Assembly (NCBI GenBank): GCA_947683625.1
Contig: CANTUR010000641.1
Coordinates: forward strand, 496,001-560,000
Direction: 5' to 3'
Length of the DNA stretch: 64,000 nt
Source: Mallotus nudiflorus
Lineage: Eukaryota; Streptophyta; Magnoliopsida; Malpighiales; Euphorbiaceae
Shown: piece by piece, positions 12,141 to 24,446 of the stretch
How positions within the stretch are numbered: the stretch's first letter is position 1
How the letters are laid out: each line of letters opens with the position of its first letter
Program-made: the position numbers and the translations under genes
The notes under the pieces: model-generated
What the model was told of the DNA's origin: nothing
The model's input: the letters and a program-made list of their open reading frames with translations, nothing else
The model's database searches: none

Positions 12141-13286
12141 AAATTAATAAATAAAACAAATATGATTCCCTTTATTTTTACAAGTCTTTCTATTAAGACC
12201 TTCTTTATGGCACAAACCATATAATTGCGTAATCTCTTTCATGGATAGCTTACCAGCTCGTTGTCCAAGATTTGAGGGTTCATAAGCTACTTGTACCCTT
12301 TGTTTCCTAGGTCTGCCAGCCAATATTGGTATAGGTGAAGGTTCAAACGGCTAAAATTGATCCAATTTATAAAATCTTAGGTTTAGAATTGGTTGAATGG
12401 GTATCTCATATATTTCCAAATATTTTGACTTATGATACCACTTACATATCTTAGTTATTAGATTGATCTTTAAGTGATAGAGGGCAAAAATTGCATAGGA
12501 GTACAGGATTCCTATGAGTTCCTATTCTATGCAAGTGCACACCTCCTTATCTAATAGTACTGTATGCTTATCCTATCTTTCTGCTATCTCATAACCATTA
12601 ACCCTATTGAACACAACTTTGTATCCATAGTAGTTGTCTTTCCAATCTTGAAACCTTTGCATACAAGAAGGGCTCCATTCATTTATCTATTTATCAATTA
12701 ATTTCTTATTCTCTTTAATCTTGTTCAAGCAAAACAACCTAATGTCCTCTAATATATTAATAATGGGCTTCTCTCTTGCAGCTAAAATCCATCCTTGATT
12801 CTAATATTTGAGTTGAGTAACTCAATAAAGTTGTTGTCAATACACATTGTTTTGCTTCTAGAGTTGAAGTAGGCTCTGCACCATGTTTGGAGTGGATAAT
12901 AAAAAAGTCCTTCAGTTGCCTTCTATGATAACTCTCCTAACTTCTAAAGGTTATCCTTGAACTCTTCCTCAAATGTGCTCCAAGCATAAATAAACAATTT
13001 CTACATTAATTCTCCACCTTTCTATTTTTTGCTCCAGTTTAAGTAAATGTCCTTTGCACACCGTTTATGCTTTGCTTCAGGAAGCAAAACTTTAACAACA
13101 CCAATTAATCCCTATAAAAGACAAAAAAAAAATTAATTATAACCAAAACACCACTTGTTCCTTAAAGAAAAATGAATGAACTTACTGATTTAATGGGCTT
13201 GAAAACATTTTGCATAACACTTATTATAATCAAATGTGAGCCATCTTCAAGTCCAAGCTCTTGATGTAACCAAGCTATGAACCATC
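12141..13286 (-). pseudogene. MULE transposase, late core and SWIM zinc finger
   Basis: The first piece reads WFIAWLHQELGLEDGSHLIII then FKPIKS. A 74-bp intron is recognisable at 13185-13112 (minus: donor GTAAG, acceptor TTTTATAG). The next exon reads GLIGVVKVLLPEAKHKRCAKD, matching the A-E-H-R-C-V-R-H region of the family. Further on comes the SWIM finger with V-C-T-C (about 12545-12530) and then PILAGRPRKQRV near 12325-12290 and a C-K-x-G-x-N-x-x-T-C-type knuckle near 12205-12170. Stops are frequent. The piece is cut at 12140 by a solo LTR. Confidence 0.83.
13112..13185 (-). other. Retained 74-bp intron in the MULE transposase
   Basis: On the minus strand the coding reading stops at a GTAAGTTC donor (13185) and resumes after a pyrimidine-rich run ending TTTTATAG (13112). 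The flanking protein pieces (FKPIKS and GLIGVVK) are adjacent in related transposases, so the intron is inferred from both splice signals and homology. Confidence 0.6.
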
Positions 13287-13904
13287 TGTAGATGGTAAGG
13301 TTTAGAGTGCATCTAGAATTTTAGCAATCGCAACACTGTTTGAGCTTAGGGCTTTAAAGAACACACTATTATATCACAAAAACATAGCATGGAGACAAGG
13401 AGTCACCACCCAGGGTAATAACTGGAATAAATCGAAGGTGGAGATAACTCGATTCTCTAAAAGAAAGTTAGTACCACAACCAAGAAATTCTGGATACGAA
13501 ATACCAACTTCTCTTAGTCTTGTGTTCATTTAGAATTAGTTTATGAATTACTATCTTATTCTCTAATTACATGCAATTTCATTTTAAACCCTAATTATCA
13601 TTCATCTAACCTAAGGCAACTAGTCATGAAATGACACATAAAAATTATATTCATATAATGAGACATCCTTAAATTAGTCTAAACTATGTTAATTTTTAAT
13701 TAGGTTAGCTAAGTCTATATTTTATTTATAAGTGAAATGGAACTAACTAAGGAAATAGGCCTAAGTCTATTGATTTTTATGGAAATGAATTAGATTGGGT
13801 TTGAATTAATGAGCTTAGTTCTAATTAATTTTAATTTAAATAAAAAATGGGCAAAAATGGGCCTAAGTTTATTTATTTTTAAAAGAAATACTTTATGGGC
13901 TAGG

Positions 13905-15966
13905 TGTAGACGGCGTGGTTTACCGTGTGTCCAAGATTTTAGCAACTGCGACACTGCTTAGGCTCAAAGTCTTAGAGAACACACTGACAACTGTCACAAA
14001 GACATGGCGTGGAGATGAGGAGTCGCCACCCAGGGTAATAACTGGGACAAATCGAAAAGGTGGTACTCGATTCCCTAAAAGAAAGCTAGCACCACAACCA
14101 GGAGATTCTGGATACGGAATACTAACTTCTCTTAGTCTCGTGTTTATTTAGAATAATTTTATAAATGATTATTTCATCCTCTAATTACATGCAATTTTAT
14201 TAAACCCTATTTGACATCCATTTAACCTTAGGCATCTAGTCAATAAAATTACATATAAAGAATGCACTCAAGATCGCGTTGTCCCTAAGTCTAAACTACA
14301 TTAATTTTATTAAAAAGTTAGCTAGATTTACATTTTTTATTTACAAGTGAGAAATGGACTAAAGGTGGGCCTAAATTTTTATTAATTAGTGAACCTAGAT
14401 CTATTTCTTTTACTTTGTCTAAAAAATGGGCTTAAGTCTATTCAATTTCAAAAAAAAAAATAAATTAGTGGGCCTAAGTCTAACTTGATTTTATTTTAAG
14501 TGAAATGTGGGCCTAGGTCTATTTCTTTTAGAAGAAATGAATTTAAGTGGGCTGAGCTAAGTCTAAACAAGTTTTAATTAACTAAGTGAACCTAAAATCT
14601 AATTAACCTGATGGGCCTAAATTAATTTTAATTATTTAAAACCCTAAATCATTTTTAAGCCTATTTATTAAGTGGGCTAAACCTAAACGTGGGCTTGGGG
14701 CCCAAAAAGATAAAAACATAAAAAAATAAGCCCAAAACAAATAAAACACAAAAAATGGATCAAACAAACATTATAGTGATTTTCTAGAAACCCTAAATTG
14801 ATTACATGCAAACCCTAATTTAAGCTACTGCCACCATTAATTTTAATTGATTTTTACCCAATTGAACCTAATTACTAATTGATTTTAAATGCCGAAAATT
14901 AAATCTTTTATTATTCCCACTATTAGGGCTATTACAAACTACGTACAATAATTAAAATTAAACAATTATACCCCTATGAATTAAAATAACTATATAGAAC
15001 ACATTAAGGCAAAGTGAAAATTAAAACCCTAATATCTACTGAAAAACAGTACAGATTATTCCATGGATCTTCTGTTGATTTGAACATAAGCAGCATCCTC
15101 TCAATCCACAATCAAACATCAAAACAAAAAAACATAAAAATTAGATTAGCAAAATTTAATACTCAAATCAATAACAAATAAAATAAAATAAAACTCATTA
15201 AAGCAAGAAAAGAATAAAAAAGAACACTGTGATGATGTTATGTAAATGCCCTTTTTAGCCCCTCAGAATAGGATTTTCACTGTTGAAATTGAATTGTTAT
15301 TGATTTTGGATTGGGATTTGATTGTGCTTAAAGACATTGATAGTATCCAAAATTAGGGTTTTTGAAAGACACGCAAGGTGTTCTTCACATCTAATTTTTA
15401 GGGTTTCTGGTTTTTTTCTTTCTACGTGTGAGTTTCTCTCCATCTCTCTATAAGTCTCCAAAAAAAAAAATCCTCCTCTCACACGCATGCAGATTCTACT
15501 TTTAAATGCAGAATCTACGCATACTGGCTTACTCTTTGGAGGAACAAACTCATCTCCTCATTAACACAGATTGACAAGGATTTGATTTTTGAAAGTTACG
15601 TGTTTTAAATGTGTCAAAATCTTTTCTAGATAAAAAATAATAATAAAATTCAATTTTTAACCAATCAAAACACTGAAAAAATCATTAAAAAATAAGAAAA
15701 AAATGCGAAACATTAAAAAAATGGGACTTTTACATGTCGGCATTGTGCAATGCCGATCAACATTAAATGCCGACTTTTTTTTTAACTTTTAATTACCAAA
15801 AGACCCCTGAAAAATTGACTTATTTGTAATCAAATCCTAAAAAATGTTGCAATTTATCCCTAAAGTCCAAAAAATCGACAACCAATTTCAATTTTTTGAA
15901 TGAATTTCATCATAGGGGCTTACATCGTAATTGTACACAATTGCATCCTGAAATTGGGTGCTTACA
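13905..15966 (-). mobile_element. LTR copy B, nested in copy A
   Basis: It begins TGTAGACGGCGTGG at 13905 and ends GGGTGCTTACA at 15966 (2062 bp). Flanks are ctagg (13900-13904) and ctggg (15967-15971), a 5-bp duplication with one mismatch. Removing B restores a continuous match between copy A and copy C (…atgggctagg ctatatctaa…). No coding region is visible; ORF-like stretches at 13915-14151 and 15297-15488 are not shared as protein between copies. Low-level A/T mononucleotide runs occur throughout. Confidence 0.85.
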
Positions 15967-16844
15967 CTGGGCTATATCTAAATTAAATTTATTCAAACTA
16001 GAAGGTAGGCCTAAGTCTGAATTAATCTAGTGGGCCTAAATTAATTTTAAAGTTAATTAAATCTAAATCTAATTTTAAAGGCCTATTAATTAAATTGGTT
16101 AATCCTAAACGTGGGCTTAGGCCCAAAACGCATAAAAAGCCCAAAAACATAATAAAAAAAATATTAAACAATCAAATAAAAAGATCAAACAAGCAATTAA
16201 ATGATTTCTTCTAAAAAACCCTAATTTGTTCTCATACAACCTAATAATAATCTACAACCACCATTGGTTTTAATTTAGGTTTTACCAAATAATTCTAATT
16301 ACTAATTGATTTTAATTCAAAAAAGTAAATAAAGGATTTCACTATTTCCACTATTGGGACTATTACGATTCCTAATTACATAAATTAAAACTAATTAATT
16401 ATATGCCCAAATAAACCAAATAAATAATAAAAACATAGAATATTAAAAACCTAAAATCTAATTAAAAATGACTGCATAATGAAATCCGTGGCATCCCATG
16501 GATCTTCCTCACATATTTACCCCACAATTTTGGTTATGCCTATCACTATCAAAATCATAAAACAAAATGTAAAATAGAATAAAAAATTAGTAGATGATCA
16601 AATAATAAAAAAACAAAATCAAAGAAAAGAATAATATAGAAGAAAGAGAAAAACAATAGGACGATGTTGTGCATTTTGATTGTTCCTCAAAGTAGGAATC
16701 ACCGTGGAAAATTGATCTCTCATTGATGAAAGATTTTTTATATCATAGACGTACTATGTTTTTTTTTTTTTTAAGAACATAGCTTCAAATTTTTTTTAAT
16801 CCTGCAGTAGTGACTTTTTTCTTTTTTTAAGCATCCCCTTTTTT

Positions 16845-16970
16845 CTCTCTCTCTCTAAAACCCTTTTGAAAGCAGCATCTTTTTTTTGTCTCTCTCTAAA
16901 ACCCTTTTGAAAGCAACATCCTTTTTTTTTCTCTCTTTGAAACCCTTTTGAAAGCAAAGTCACTTCTTTT
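16845..16970. repeat. About 43-bp tandem repeat, 3 diverged copies, in LTR copy A
   Basis: The unit ctctctctaaaacccttttg followed by aaagcarcat and a T-run occurs near 16848, 16892 and 16932, the last copy changed to ctctttgaaaccc. Copy C has only a loosely similar pyrimidine-rich region (26740-26900), so the repeat probably expanded in copy A. Confidence 0.7.
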
Positions 16971-17494
16971 TATATTCCAGGACCAATTATCTTATCAGAT
17001 TTTTATTAAAAAAATTAGATAAAAAAACATAAACATTTATTTGATTTATTTATTTATGCAAAAAAAATATTTATCTAATATATGTGCAAAAAACACATAA
17101 AATAAATTTATCTGATTTATTTATTTTTATTATTTTCTAAACCAATCACAAATTAAATAAATAGATTTTTCAAAAAAAATAAAAAAAAAACACTACCAAT
17201 CGGAATTATGGAAATCTGATTGGATTTTTGTATTTCCGATCGGAATTATATAATTCCGATTGATTTTCTATAAAACCGATCACTTTTTTTAAAACATTTA
17301 ATTACAAAAAGGTCCCTAAAGAAAATTTAATTTTGCAATTAAACCTAAAAAAATGTTACAGTTTAGTCTATAAAACTCACAATTTTAGTCCTAAAAAATT
17401 CAAAATCAATATCTAGAGATCAATTTCGAACAAATTTTCATCATAGGAGCTCTTGTCGCATCTATGCATCATGAAATTGGGTGCTTATGCCATA

Positions 17495-17709
17495 TCTAAT
17501 TGTTTTTGTTTTCCTTATCCATAATGGCCCAAGCTATAAGCAACATTTGATCATCACCATTAAGCTCCAGATCACTCAACTACTAGCCTGTGCATACATC
17601 CTTCAAGAACCATCCGTCAAGCCCTAAAATGGGCCTACAAATAGCTTTCCCACCCATTTTTTAATGCATTGAAGCAAATGAACATCAGTCTGAATACCCG
17701 TCTACCGTT
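17495..17709 (-). pseudogene. MULE transposase, start of DDE catalytic core
   Basis: Minus-strand reading gives CRPILGLDGWFLKD, the conserved first catalytic Asp region of MULE transposases, followed by DDQMLLIAWAIMDKEN, matching the usual N-D-Q-M-P-I-A-A-V-E stretch. Two adjacent stops replace the expected G-Q-L-L context between them, and a frameshift lies upstream. The reading ends at an inserted LTR with duplicated target bases ccatc/ccata and resumes at 13286 with WFIAWLHQELG. Confidence 0.83.
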
Positions 17710-18660
17710 TTAAAGTGATTCCTTGCATAATTCGATCTTAGCTAATGTCCTTGGGTTGCTGGTTTTCAAGGCATGTGCATATGCCTCTAGTTGTTGGAAT
17801 TGTACTATGAATGAGCCATCCATTTCTTGTATAATCATCCTTTTAGCCTGTTTACACTTTTGTTCATTGATGTTAATCTTGAGCTGTTCCTTAACTTCTT
17901 CCATCATGTCCTTCACTTTGAAGGCCAAATTATTGTAAATCATTGCCCTAAATGCAAGGAATTTGGCACTTGAACTTGGTATGGTATAATGTTTGAAGTA
18001 AGCATGATCTGCCTTCCAAGTTTTAATTGCTAATCTAGGATTTCTGCAACCCTTCGAGATCCTTAACATAAAGGGACATCCAACTTCATTCTTACATTTT
18101 ACAATAATTATGCCAGGCTTATTAGGATTTAGCATCAGTTTGAAGCCAAAACACGTTGCATACTTGGTGATGGCATCCCTTACTTCATCAGCATTTGCAA
18201 AAGTCATTTCAAGCATGAAATGACCTTCCCCATCAGTGCATCATATCTAACCCTCTCTGAAGGTGTGGGTCTAGTATCTTCTTCACTATCAGAGTTTACA
18301 GAACTATGTTCTTCATCATCAAATTCTGCATTTTCATTCTCAACCTCTTCTTCACTGACAAACCTTTAAACCCATATAAGTATACATGCCTTGTCCTCTT
18401 TTGCAATCTGTGCTTGAACCCTCTTCTTGGTCTGTTGTTTTAGGAGTAGTGGATCTTTTTCATGTATCTGCTCTATTCTATTAGACCCCACAACACCATG
18501 TAAATTAGCATATGAACATTGCATACCAATGTCAATGTTCTATGCACCCTCACCCTTAACATCAACCCTATTCTGATCTTTTGCTTCTAAATTACCAATC
18601 TCATCAGTGTTTAATTCCACATTATAATAGAAGTCTCCTTCTAAATCAGCACTAGAAGTT
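17710..18660 (-). pseudogene. MULE transposase N-terminal and DNA-binding domain
   Basis: The ORF 18216 to 17710 has 168 residues and begins with MTFANADEVRDAI, typical of the plant MuDR family. It contains the spaced Cys and His pattern (VKCKNEVGCPF, then H at DHAYFKH) of a WRKY-GCM1-like zinc finger, and later KQAKRM and NPRTL. This domain binds element ends. Upstream (18217-18660) the same strand has a glutamate- and aspartate-rich segment (SDSEEDTRPTPSERVRYD-like), usual before this domain, but with frame shifts and stops. The domain itself is open; the link to the core at about 17709 is broken. Confidence 0.82.
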
Positions 18661-18949
18661 TAAATTAGTTAAATTATAAATTTATTAACTAAATATATAA
18701 ATGTTAATAATTGCTTAAAATATTTATTAAAAGTAAAAAAAATTAAAAAAGTTATTTAAAAACTAAGGATTAATTTGTTAAAAATTTAAAATATACCAAT
18801 TTATTAAAATTTTAAAATTACAAAGACTAAAAAAAATATTTTACTCTATATATGTAATATTGTTTCTATCTATTTTTATTAGAAGGATTCAATGTGTAGA
18901 AAAATATAAATATATGTAGTTAATGTATAGGAAAATAAAAATTAGTGTG

Positions 18950-19225
18950 AAGATAAAAATTAATAGTTAAAAAAAATATTAATTGCATGATATAAAAATA
19001 TATATACACAATATGTTAGAATGTTAGTTTCATTAACAAATGATAGCTTTGCAAGATATTGGAGTAAACTACGATAAAAACAATTAGTGCAATAATATAT
19101 TGCAAAAGCTGAAAAATGTAAGGGTATATTGTATTTTAAGAATATTGACTATAACATTAACATTAATGCTGAGAAATTAAAGGAATTATTTTATAAATTT
19201 GAGTCTATAACATCATGTAAGGTTT
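18950..19225 (+). repeat. Unidentified dispersed repeat, copy 1
   Basis: A block with aattgcatgatataaaaata and gcaagatattggagtaaact recurs at 62310-62625 in the same orientation and at 20885-21010 inverted. The match with the 62 kb copy continues through ttgactataacattaa and gagaaattaaaggaat. Function and family are unknown; it has no terminal structure that I can define. Confidence 0.75.
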
Positions 19226-20884
19226 GTTCGATGAGAAAAGGGATGGAGTAATGGTTTTGTTGCATTATTTTAAAGGAGGAAGCTTTAATAGCTTTGAACA
19301 GGATGACAAGAAAGATAATTGGTCGTTGAAGCTCAATTAGAGATGAAAGTGATTAAAAGTACATTTTCATAAAATTGGAAGACGAATGAATAATCTCCTC
19401 TACCTAATTCATGGAGGATTCTTATATATAATCATTTTCAAAGATCTATGGACTGATCGAGATAGTATTAATGGAATGTGTTTTTGTGTTTTATTCTTGT
19501 AAGAGACCTGTTGCTTTTATATTTTATTCTATTTGATAATATCTAGTGTTTTATTTTATATTAATTAATATCATCATTATTTTATAACAAAATTTTAATA
19601 TAACAATATTTTTTAATAATAAAAATATTTTAGATGTAATTTACTATCAATATAACTATTTAAATACTTTTAAAAATATTTTTTTTGTTTTTAATAAAAT
19701 AAAAAATAATTTTTTTATTAATTGTGAATTTATTTTAGTTAATTGAATGCTATAATATTTAATAAATAATGTTTTATTGAAAATCTATATTATTTTAGCA
19801 TTATATCATATATTTTTAATAATATTATTGAATAAGATACTAAAATAATGCAAATAAAATCATATCACCTACCCTTAAATATTACAAAAAATACCACATT
19901 AATCCTTTAAGTGAAAAAATATATAACCACATGGTAGTTTATTGTATTTTTCCCTAAATTTTATCATATTGTAATTTCAATTTAGATTGTTTCAAGTAGC
20001 AACTTTTAATGCACCTACATAGAAAAAAGAAATATATACATTTTCACATTCCCTTTTAGAGAAGAAGTAGAGATTTTATTAAAAAATTTGCATGCTCACG
20101 TATCTCATATGATGAGATTTTTTTATTATTGAAAGAAGAAATTAAATATTCAAGATCTCCTTCACAACATGTTAACATATCTCGGGTTTTGGGTATGGGT
20201 TTTGAGGTGCAACTTGATTGTTTCGAATAAAATCCTAAATTTTAAAATTTTAAAATGAATAAAGATTTGTGTCACGTCATGCAACTTTATAGTGAGTCGC
20301 AGATCGATATAATTACATTTATGTATCTAATTCAATTTTTTTCATTAAATTATTTAAAAAAATTACAAGTTACATGTGTTTAAATCTTTATACGATAAGT
20401 TAATTGATGTACAATTTAAATTTTAGATTAAAAAATAAAATAAGGTAAATAAGTAATTGTCACAACTCTCAACGTCAGTATTCATGTCTAGGGTAGCGAC
20501 ATGTATTACTATTCTTATAAAATTCTTAATTTTTCCATCAAAGCACGTAGACAGAAATAATTAAAAAACCAAAAAATAAAACAGTGCTTGTGCATCTGAC
20601 AAAAAAAAAAATCAAATAATCATCCCTCCAATAGAACAGGAACACTATTTTTTTTTGCCTATTGGATTTTGTTGGCATTATGGCTACTGTTTTTGTCAAT
20701 AATCTGATGATGATGGAGAAAGTTTTTGGCGCTTATGGTACTTATGCATTTATTATGAAGATTGAAGATGCAAAGCCATTAGCAGTGCACTTGTTGTGAA
20801 GATTGAAAATGGAAAGTCTACATCTAAAATTGAATGGATATACTTTTGTGAAGATCAAGAGTGGTATGTAGTGAAAGCTGAAAA

Positions 20885-21010
20885 GAGAAAAGTCATAGTT
20901 TACTCCAATATCTTACAAAGCCAACACTTATTAATAACCTCTTGTATAAATATTTATATATCATGCAATTAGTGCTTTCAACTACAAAATTTTCATTCCG
21001 CACTAATTTA
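20885..21010 (-). repeat. Unidentified dispersed repeat, copy 2 (inverted)
   Basis: The minus strand here carries taattgcatgatatataaat and ggctttgtaagatattgg, matching the copies at 18950 and 62310. With copy 1 it forms an imperfect inverted repeat, arms about 120-140 bp and about 1.8 kb apart. Confidence 0.75.
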
Positions 21011-21215
21011 GAGATATTTATGTTGTTGCTCAAGGCAAAGAAGAAAGAAAAGCTGAATTAGAAGCAGATTTTCATTTAGTTCGAGTGCAGAGTGGATGTT
21101 TCTTTTGTCTAATTCATCCACGATTATTCCTACATCAATAATCATCCATGCTATTCAAGTTATGACTTCCATAATCATTATCAATAATCAAGGCTTAAGC
21201 GCTTTTTTTTTTTTT

Positions 21216-21470
21216 TTCTGAAATTGAGAGGTTATATGACTTTAGTATTAATATATTACACAATAAAAACAACTCTCCTCTTTAAATTAACAAAGATAAA
21301 AATCAAAGTCTGCACCTCATAATACCCTTGGAGAGAAATTACCACTTAATTATTTTTTTTTATTGGATTAAGCACATATTCTTTGGCTGTTCCATCCACA
21401 ACATCTATCGGATCAAATGATGCCACAAAGAACCAATGTTCACTAACAAATGGTCACTAACAATTAGTCA
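21216..21470 (+). repeat. Weak direct repeat, left copy
   Basis: The stretch gaggttatatgactttagta at 21228 onward resembles aaggtcatatgaccttagta at 24450 onward, and the similarity continues through the ctctcctcttta/ctctcatctttt block. The two copies flank the LTR ending at 24446. The meaning is unclear: it may be a duplicated host or transposon fragment. Confidence 0.5.
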
Positions 21471-21729
21471 TAGCTATTGTTATTATTATTATTATTATTG
21501 TTTTGGTAAGTTGGATTGTTAAATAAATTTTTATATGTATAATATAGTAATAGCAAATATAGAAGGGGTTAGAATTTATTTTATTGCCAAAAAAAAGTTC
21601 TAGAAAGGACCTGACTATAAAAAATATATATATAAAAAAATAATAATAATAATAATAATAATGTTAAAACTTGGGGAACAAGAAAAATTAAGTAATTAAA
21701 CTAATTAAAGGATTAAAAAATAGAGCTAA

Positions 21730-24446
21730 GGTGTCATTCGCTTGTGGTTTTAGATGCAATACTTATCTACAATTTAGAGATAAAAATCTCAATTTGTGTT
21801 ATCATGTTAAAAAAAAGAAGGCAGAGCTGCTGAGTAGAAGAACAAGAGTTCGAGAGCAAACTGTGAGTGAACCGCTTTCTCCTTGCTCTGTGTTGATTTT
21901 TCTTCTTGCTTCAAGGAATTTTTGTTGACGTCGGGTTCAGCGTTCTTGTTATTGGCTTTTCTCGCTGAATTTTGGTTCTTGGACAACTCTAAGTTCTGTT
22001 ATTTTCTGTGTTAGCTCCTTGAAACTTAGTTGAACAGCATCTCTTCAAATCATGTCTTGTTGTCCCTTTTGATTCACTATGAATTTTGTTGTCATGGAAT
22101 TGCTGCTGTGTAAAAACTGAGTGTTGCTGCAGAATTTCCTTAGGTGCTAAATGAAAAAAAAAAAACTGAATTAACTACATAAAAGTGTCTTAAAACAGAG
22201 CAAAGAAAGAGGGCAGTGAATATATATATATTGCAATCTAAGAATGTATTCAATTTGTCCTTGTTAAATTAAGGGTGTAACTTATAAAAGAAAGGAAATA
22301 TATATACATATACATGAAGAGGAACTACTTAAGTGTCGTGCCATGATGCAAAATTTTGGTATAGCGGTTATCCTTGAGCTATGAGTTGTGTTTTTGTTCA
22401 CTTATGTATCTAGTGGTTTTCGGTGGTACCCTTTTTAAGTCCTACATGATTCATGCTAAAGAATGATTTCTCTTAATATAATTGCCTAACAAATAATTCT
22501 ATAAGCTACCCAAAGAGAAGCCGAATAGTTAGAAACATTAGCAAGAAATAAAATGAACATATGTATACATATGGTTGCACATATATCCTTGCACCTGCTC
22601 ATGAACGTAAAAATGTTTGTAACGTAAATTATCTTTGGCCCATGTTCTTTTGTTTTCCTTAAATTTAATTATATGCTTATGAACCTAGTTAGTGGAAGGT
22701 TAGTGCTAGTTGTTTTGGGCCGTAAGTGTGTGTGTGAATATATATATATATATATATATATGTATTTTCAAGATTTTATTTTGTTTTATTTTATTTGGAT
22801 AATAATACTAATAACAATAATAATATAATAATGATAATTAAAAATTAAATGAATTATAATATTTAAATTAATAATATTAATTATAACATAATAGCATTTG
22901 TAGACATTAAAAAATACATATATTAATGAGCACATGTGTACATGAGATTGAAAAGGTTGTAGTAAGACTGTACTTAGGGTATGGCTAGGTTCTATGAGAC
23001 GTCAGACTGTGTTCGGGACATAGCAACTCACGTGCTTTAAAGAGTTTATTCGTACTTTTAAGTACAATGTATTTATAAATTGATGGAAATTGAGATTTAT
23101 ATTAGCCAAATTTTTTATAATTGTCTTGTGGACAGCACTTGGGATTTAATATGTTGTTCTGGCGAATCCAAGTGATATTATTTGTATGCATACAATTAAT
23201 TTAAACCTTCGATGTGCCGAATGGTACCCGCCACATCGATATCAACCTATGATCCTATGAATTTACAAATTGTGCATTTGTGCTCTGAGAATTATGTACT
23301 TGAGACTATGAAATGGTATTCTGGAACACTAAATTATGTATTTTTATTAGAATAATTTTATACATACAAAACCACCAATTTTTGCAGTTTGGAGGAAGAG
23401 AACTTTGTAGTTAAGATTAGAAAATTTTATTTAATTATTAAGAGATAAATTCAAATGGAAATTACTACAAGTCTATTGTTAAATAATTTATGCTAGATCT
23501 AGTTAATTTGATTAATATTCGGTTTTATTTATTTAGTTATTTATTGTACATCTCCTCATATTTTTTTATTTATTTACTTTGGTTCGCATTTTCGATTGTA
23601 TTTAGCCACTCATTGGGTATTTTCTTTAGGAAATACTCACACCTCACTTTTCCTTCTTTTCTAGGGTGACTATATAATTTATATAGTGCTTGTATATATA
23701 TATATATAGTTTATTATGACATGCGATTGGATGATCATGACCCAGAAGGTCAGAGAGGACAAAACAGAGGTTAGGTACTATTTTGGGCATGATGTAGCTA
23801 TAGATTTAGAATGGAGAGTTGAGGTGCAGCTAGTTATCCCTTTCTGGGTGCATACCGTGTGAGAGCATCATGGAGAGCACGTGTGACATGAATGTCACTC
23901 TAGTCCTGATAGAGGACTAAAGTGACTATTAAATGCTAACCTTTAGAATCTTTTTGCTTGTCATACCCTCCTGATGTATATGTTAGAACTTTGACAAGTT
24001 AAGGTGTAAGGGACGTGTAGGATATTTACTCATTTCCTTTTAGTGTATAAATGTATATATAAATGAGTAGTATCTTGTAACCCTTTTCTCTTTAGGGTTA
24101 GTGGTACAAGTAGGTTATAAATATTTTTGAATGTAAAATTTTGTTTATAGTCTTGTGTAACCTATACTTATATCTTAGAACTAACCTACCAGTGTGTGGT
24201 TATGACATATATATGTTTGTTTGGTGCAAGTCAGCAGTTTTATTTTATTTTTCTTGCCATCTACTTTTAATAATTTTAGAGATGATATTTGGTGATATTT
24301 ATTTAAATTTCTACCTAAAAAGAAAATTATGAAAATGCTTTCCTAAGGTCATTTTAGAAGTGATGCCTCTCTGCATTGATACTCTAGTTAGGTTATTAGG
24401 AATTAATAATCACCTAAATAAGGTACTAGTGGAGAGGGGTGTTACA
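21730..24446 (+). mobile_element. Tekay/Del-like LTR, probably solo, left end undefined
   Basis: The right end is clear: gtggagaggggtgttaca ending at 24446. From about 23390 to 24446 the sequence matches the reverse complement of 64000-63183, including cactcattgggtattttctt at 23607 and a gtaacctatacttatatctt stretch near 24155. The accttcgatgtgccgaatggta block near 23209 and the gacgtcagactgtgttcggg block near 22999 are in the style of Tekay LTRs. I could not find the TG start or a matching duplication; 21730 is only a suggestion because similar leader-like sequence starts there. No gag-pol is present. A (TA)n microsatellite lies at 22737-22761. Confidence 0.6.
22737..22761. repeat. (TA)n microsatellite
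   Basis: About 12 consecutive AT dinucleotides inside the LTR ending at 24446. Similar but shorter simple repeats occur at 21480-21500 (TTA)n and 21641-21663 (AAT)n. Confidence 0.9.

Larger units (their letters stand above)
13287..17489 (-). mobile_element. LTR of unidentified family (copy A), interrupted by copy B
   Basis: Copy A runs 13287-13904 and resumes after copy B at about 15967-17489, about 2.1 kb net. It shares its whole layout with copies B (13905-15966) and C (25233-27392): a TGTAGA.GG start, the CAAGATTTTAGCAA.. block, a CACCACCCAGGGTAATAACTGG block, a series of 'gggcctaa' stretches, and a GAAATTGGGTGCTTACA end. Read minus, the ends are TGTAAGCACCC...TCTACA. Near-identical flanks ccatc (13282-13286) and ccata (17490-17494) are a 5-bp duplication with one mismatch. 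It lies in the MULE core. No coding capacity is seen; an unusual non-autonomous element is the alternative to a solo LTR. Confidence 0.82.
8536..18660 (-). mobile_element. MuDR-like MULE (transposase-bearing), split by three LTR insertions
   Basis: Reading minus, the pieces fall in the order expected of a plant MuDR transposase: acidic N-terminus (about 18660-18217), DNA-binding domain (18216-17710), start of the DDE core (17709-17495), middle and SWIM zinc finger (13286-12141), and tail (8917-8545). Gaps are filled by an LTR at 13287-17489 (with another nested inside) and a solo LTR at 8918-12140. Removing each insertion with one copy of its target-site duplication rejoins the reading. I could not identify the terminal inverted repeats; the right limit is only where coding-like sequence ends. 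Confidence 0.82.
18661..21215. other. AT-rich intergenic DNA with unidentified repeats
   Basis: No gene was found. It holds two members of an unidentified dispersed repeat in opposite orientation (18950-19225 plus, 20885-21010 minus), long A/T runs and short direct repeats. The piece 20640-21180 has a repeated gaagattgaagatg/gaagattgaaaatgg pattern and looks like fragmented coding DNA, but I could not name it. ORFs here are short and not convincing. Confidence 0.6.

Noticed and set aside
13915..15488. ORFs 13915-14151 (plus) and 15297-15488 (minus)
   Set aside because: Inside LTR copy B; reading frames are not kept in copies A and C.
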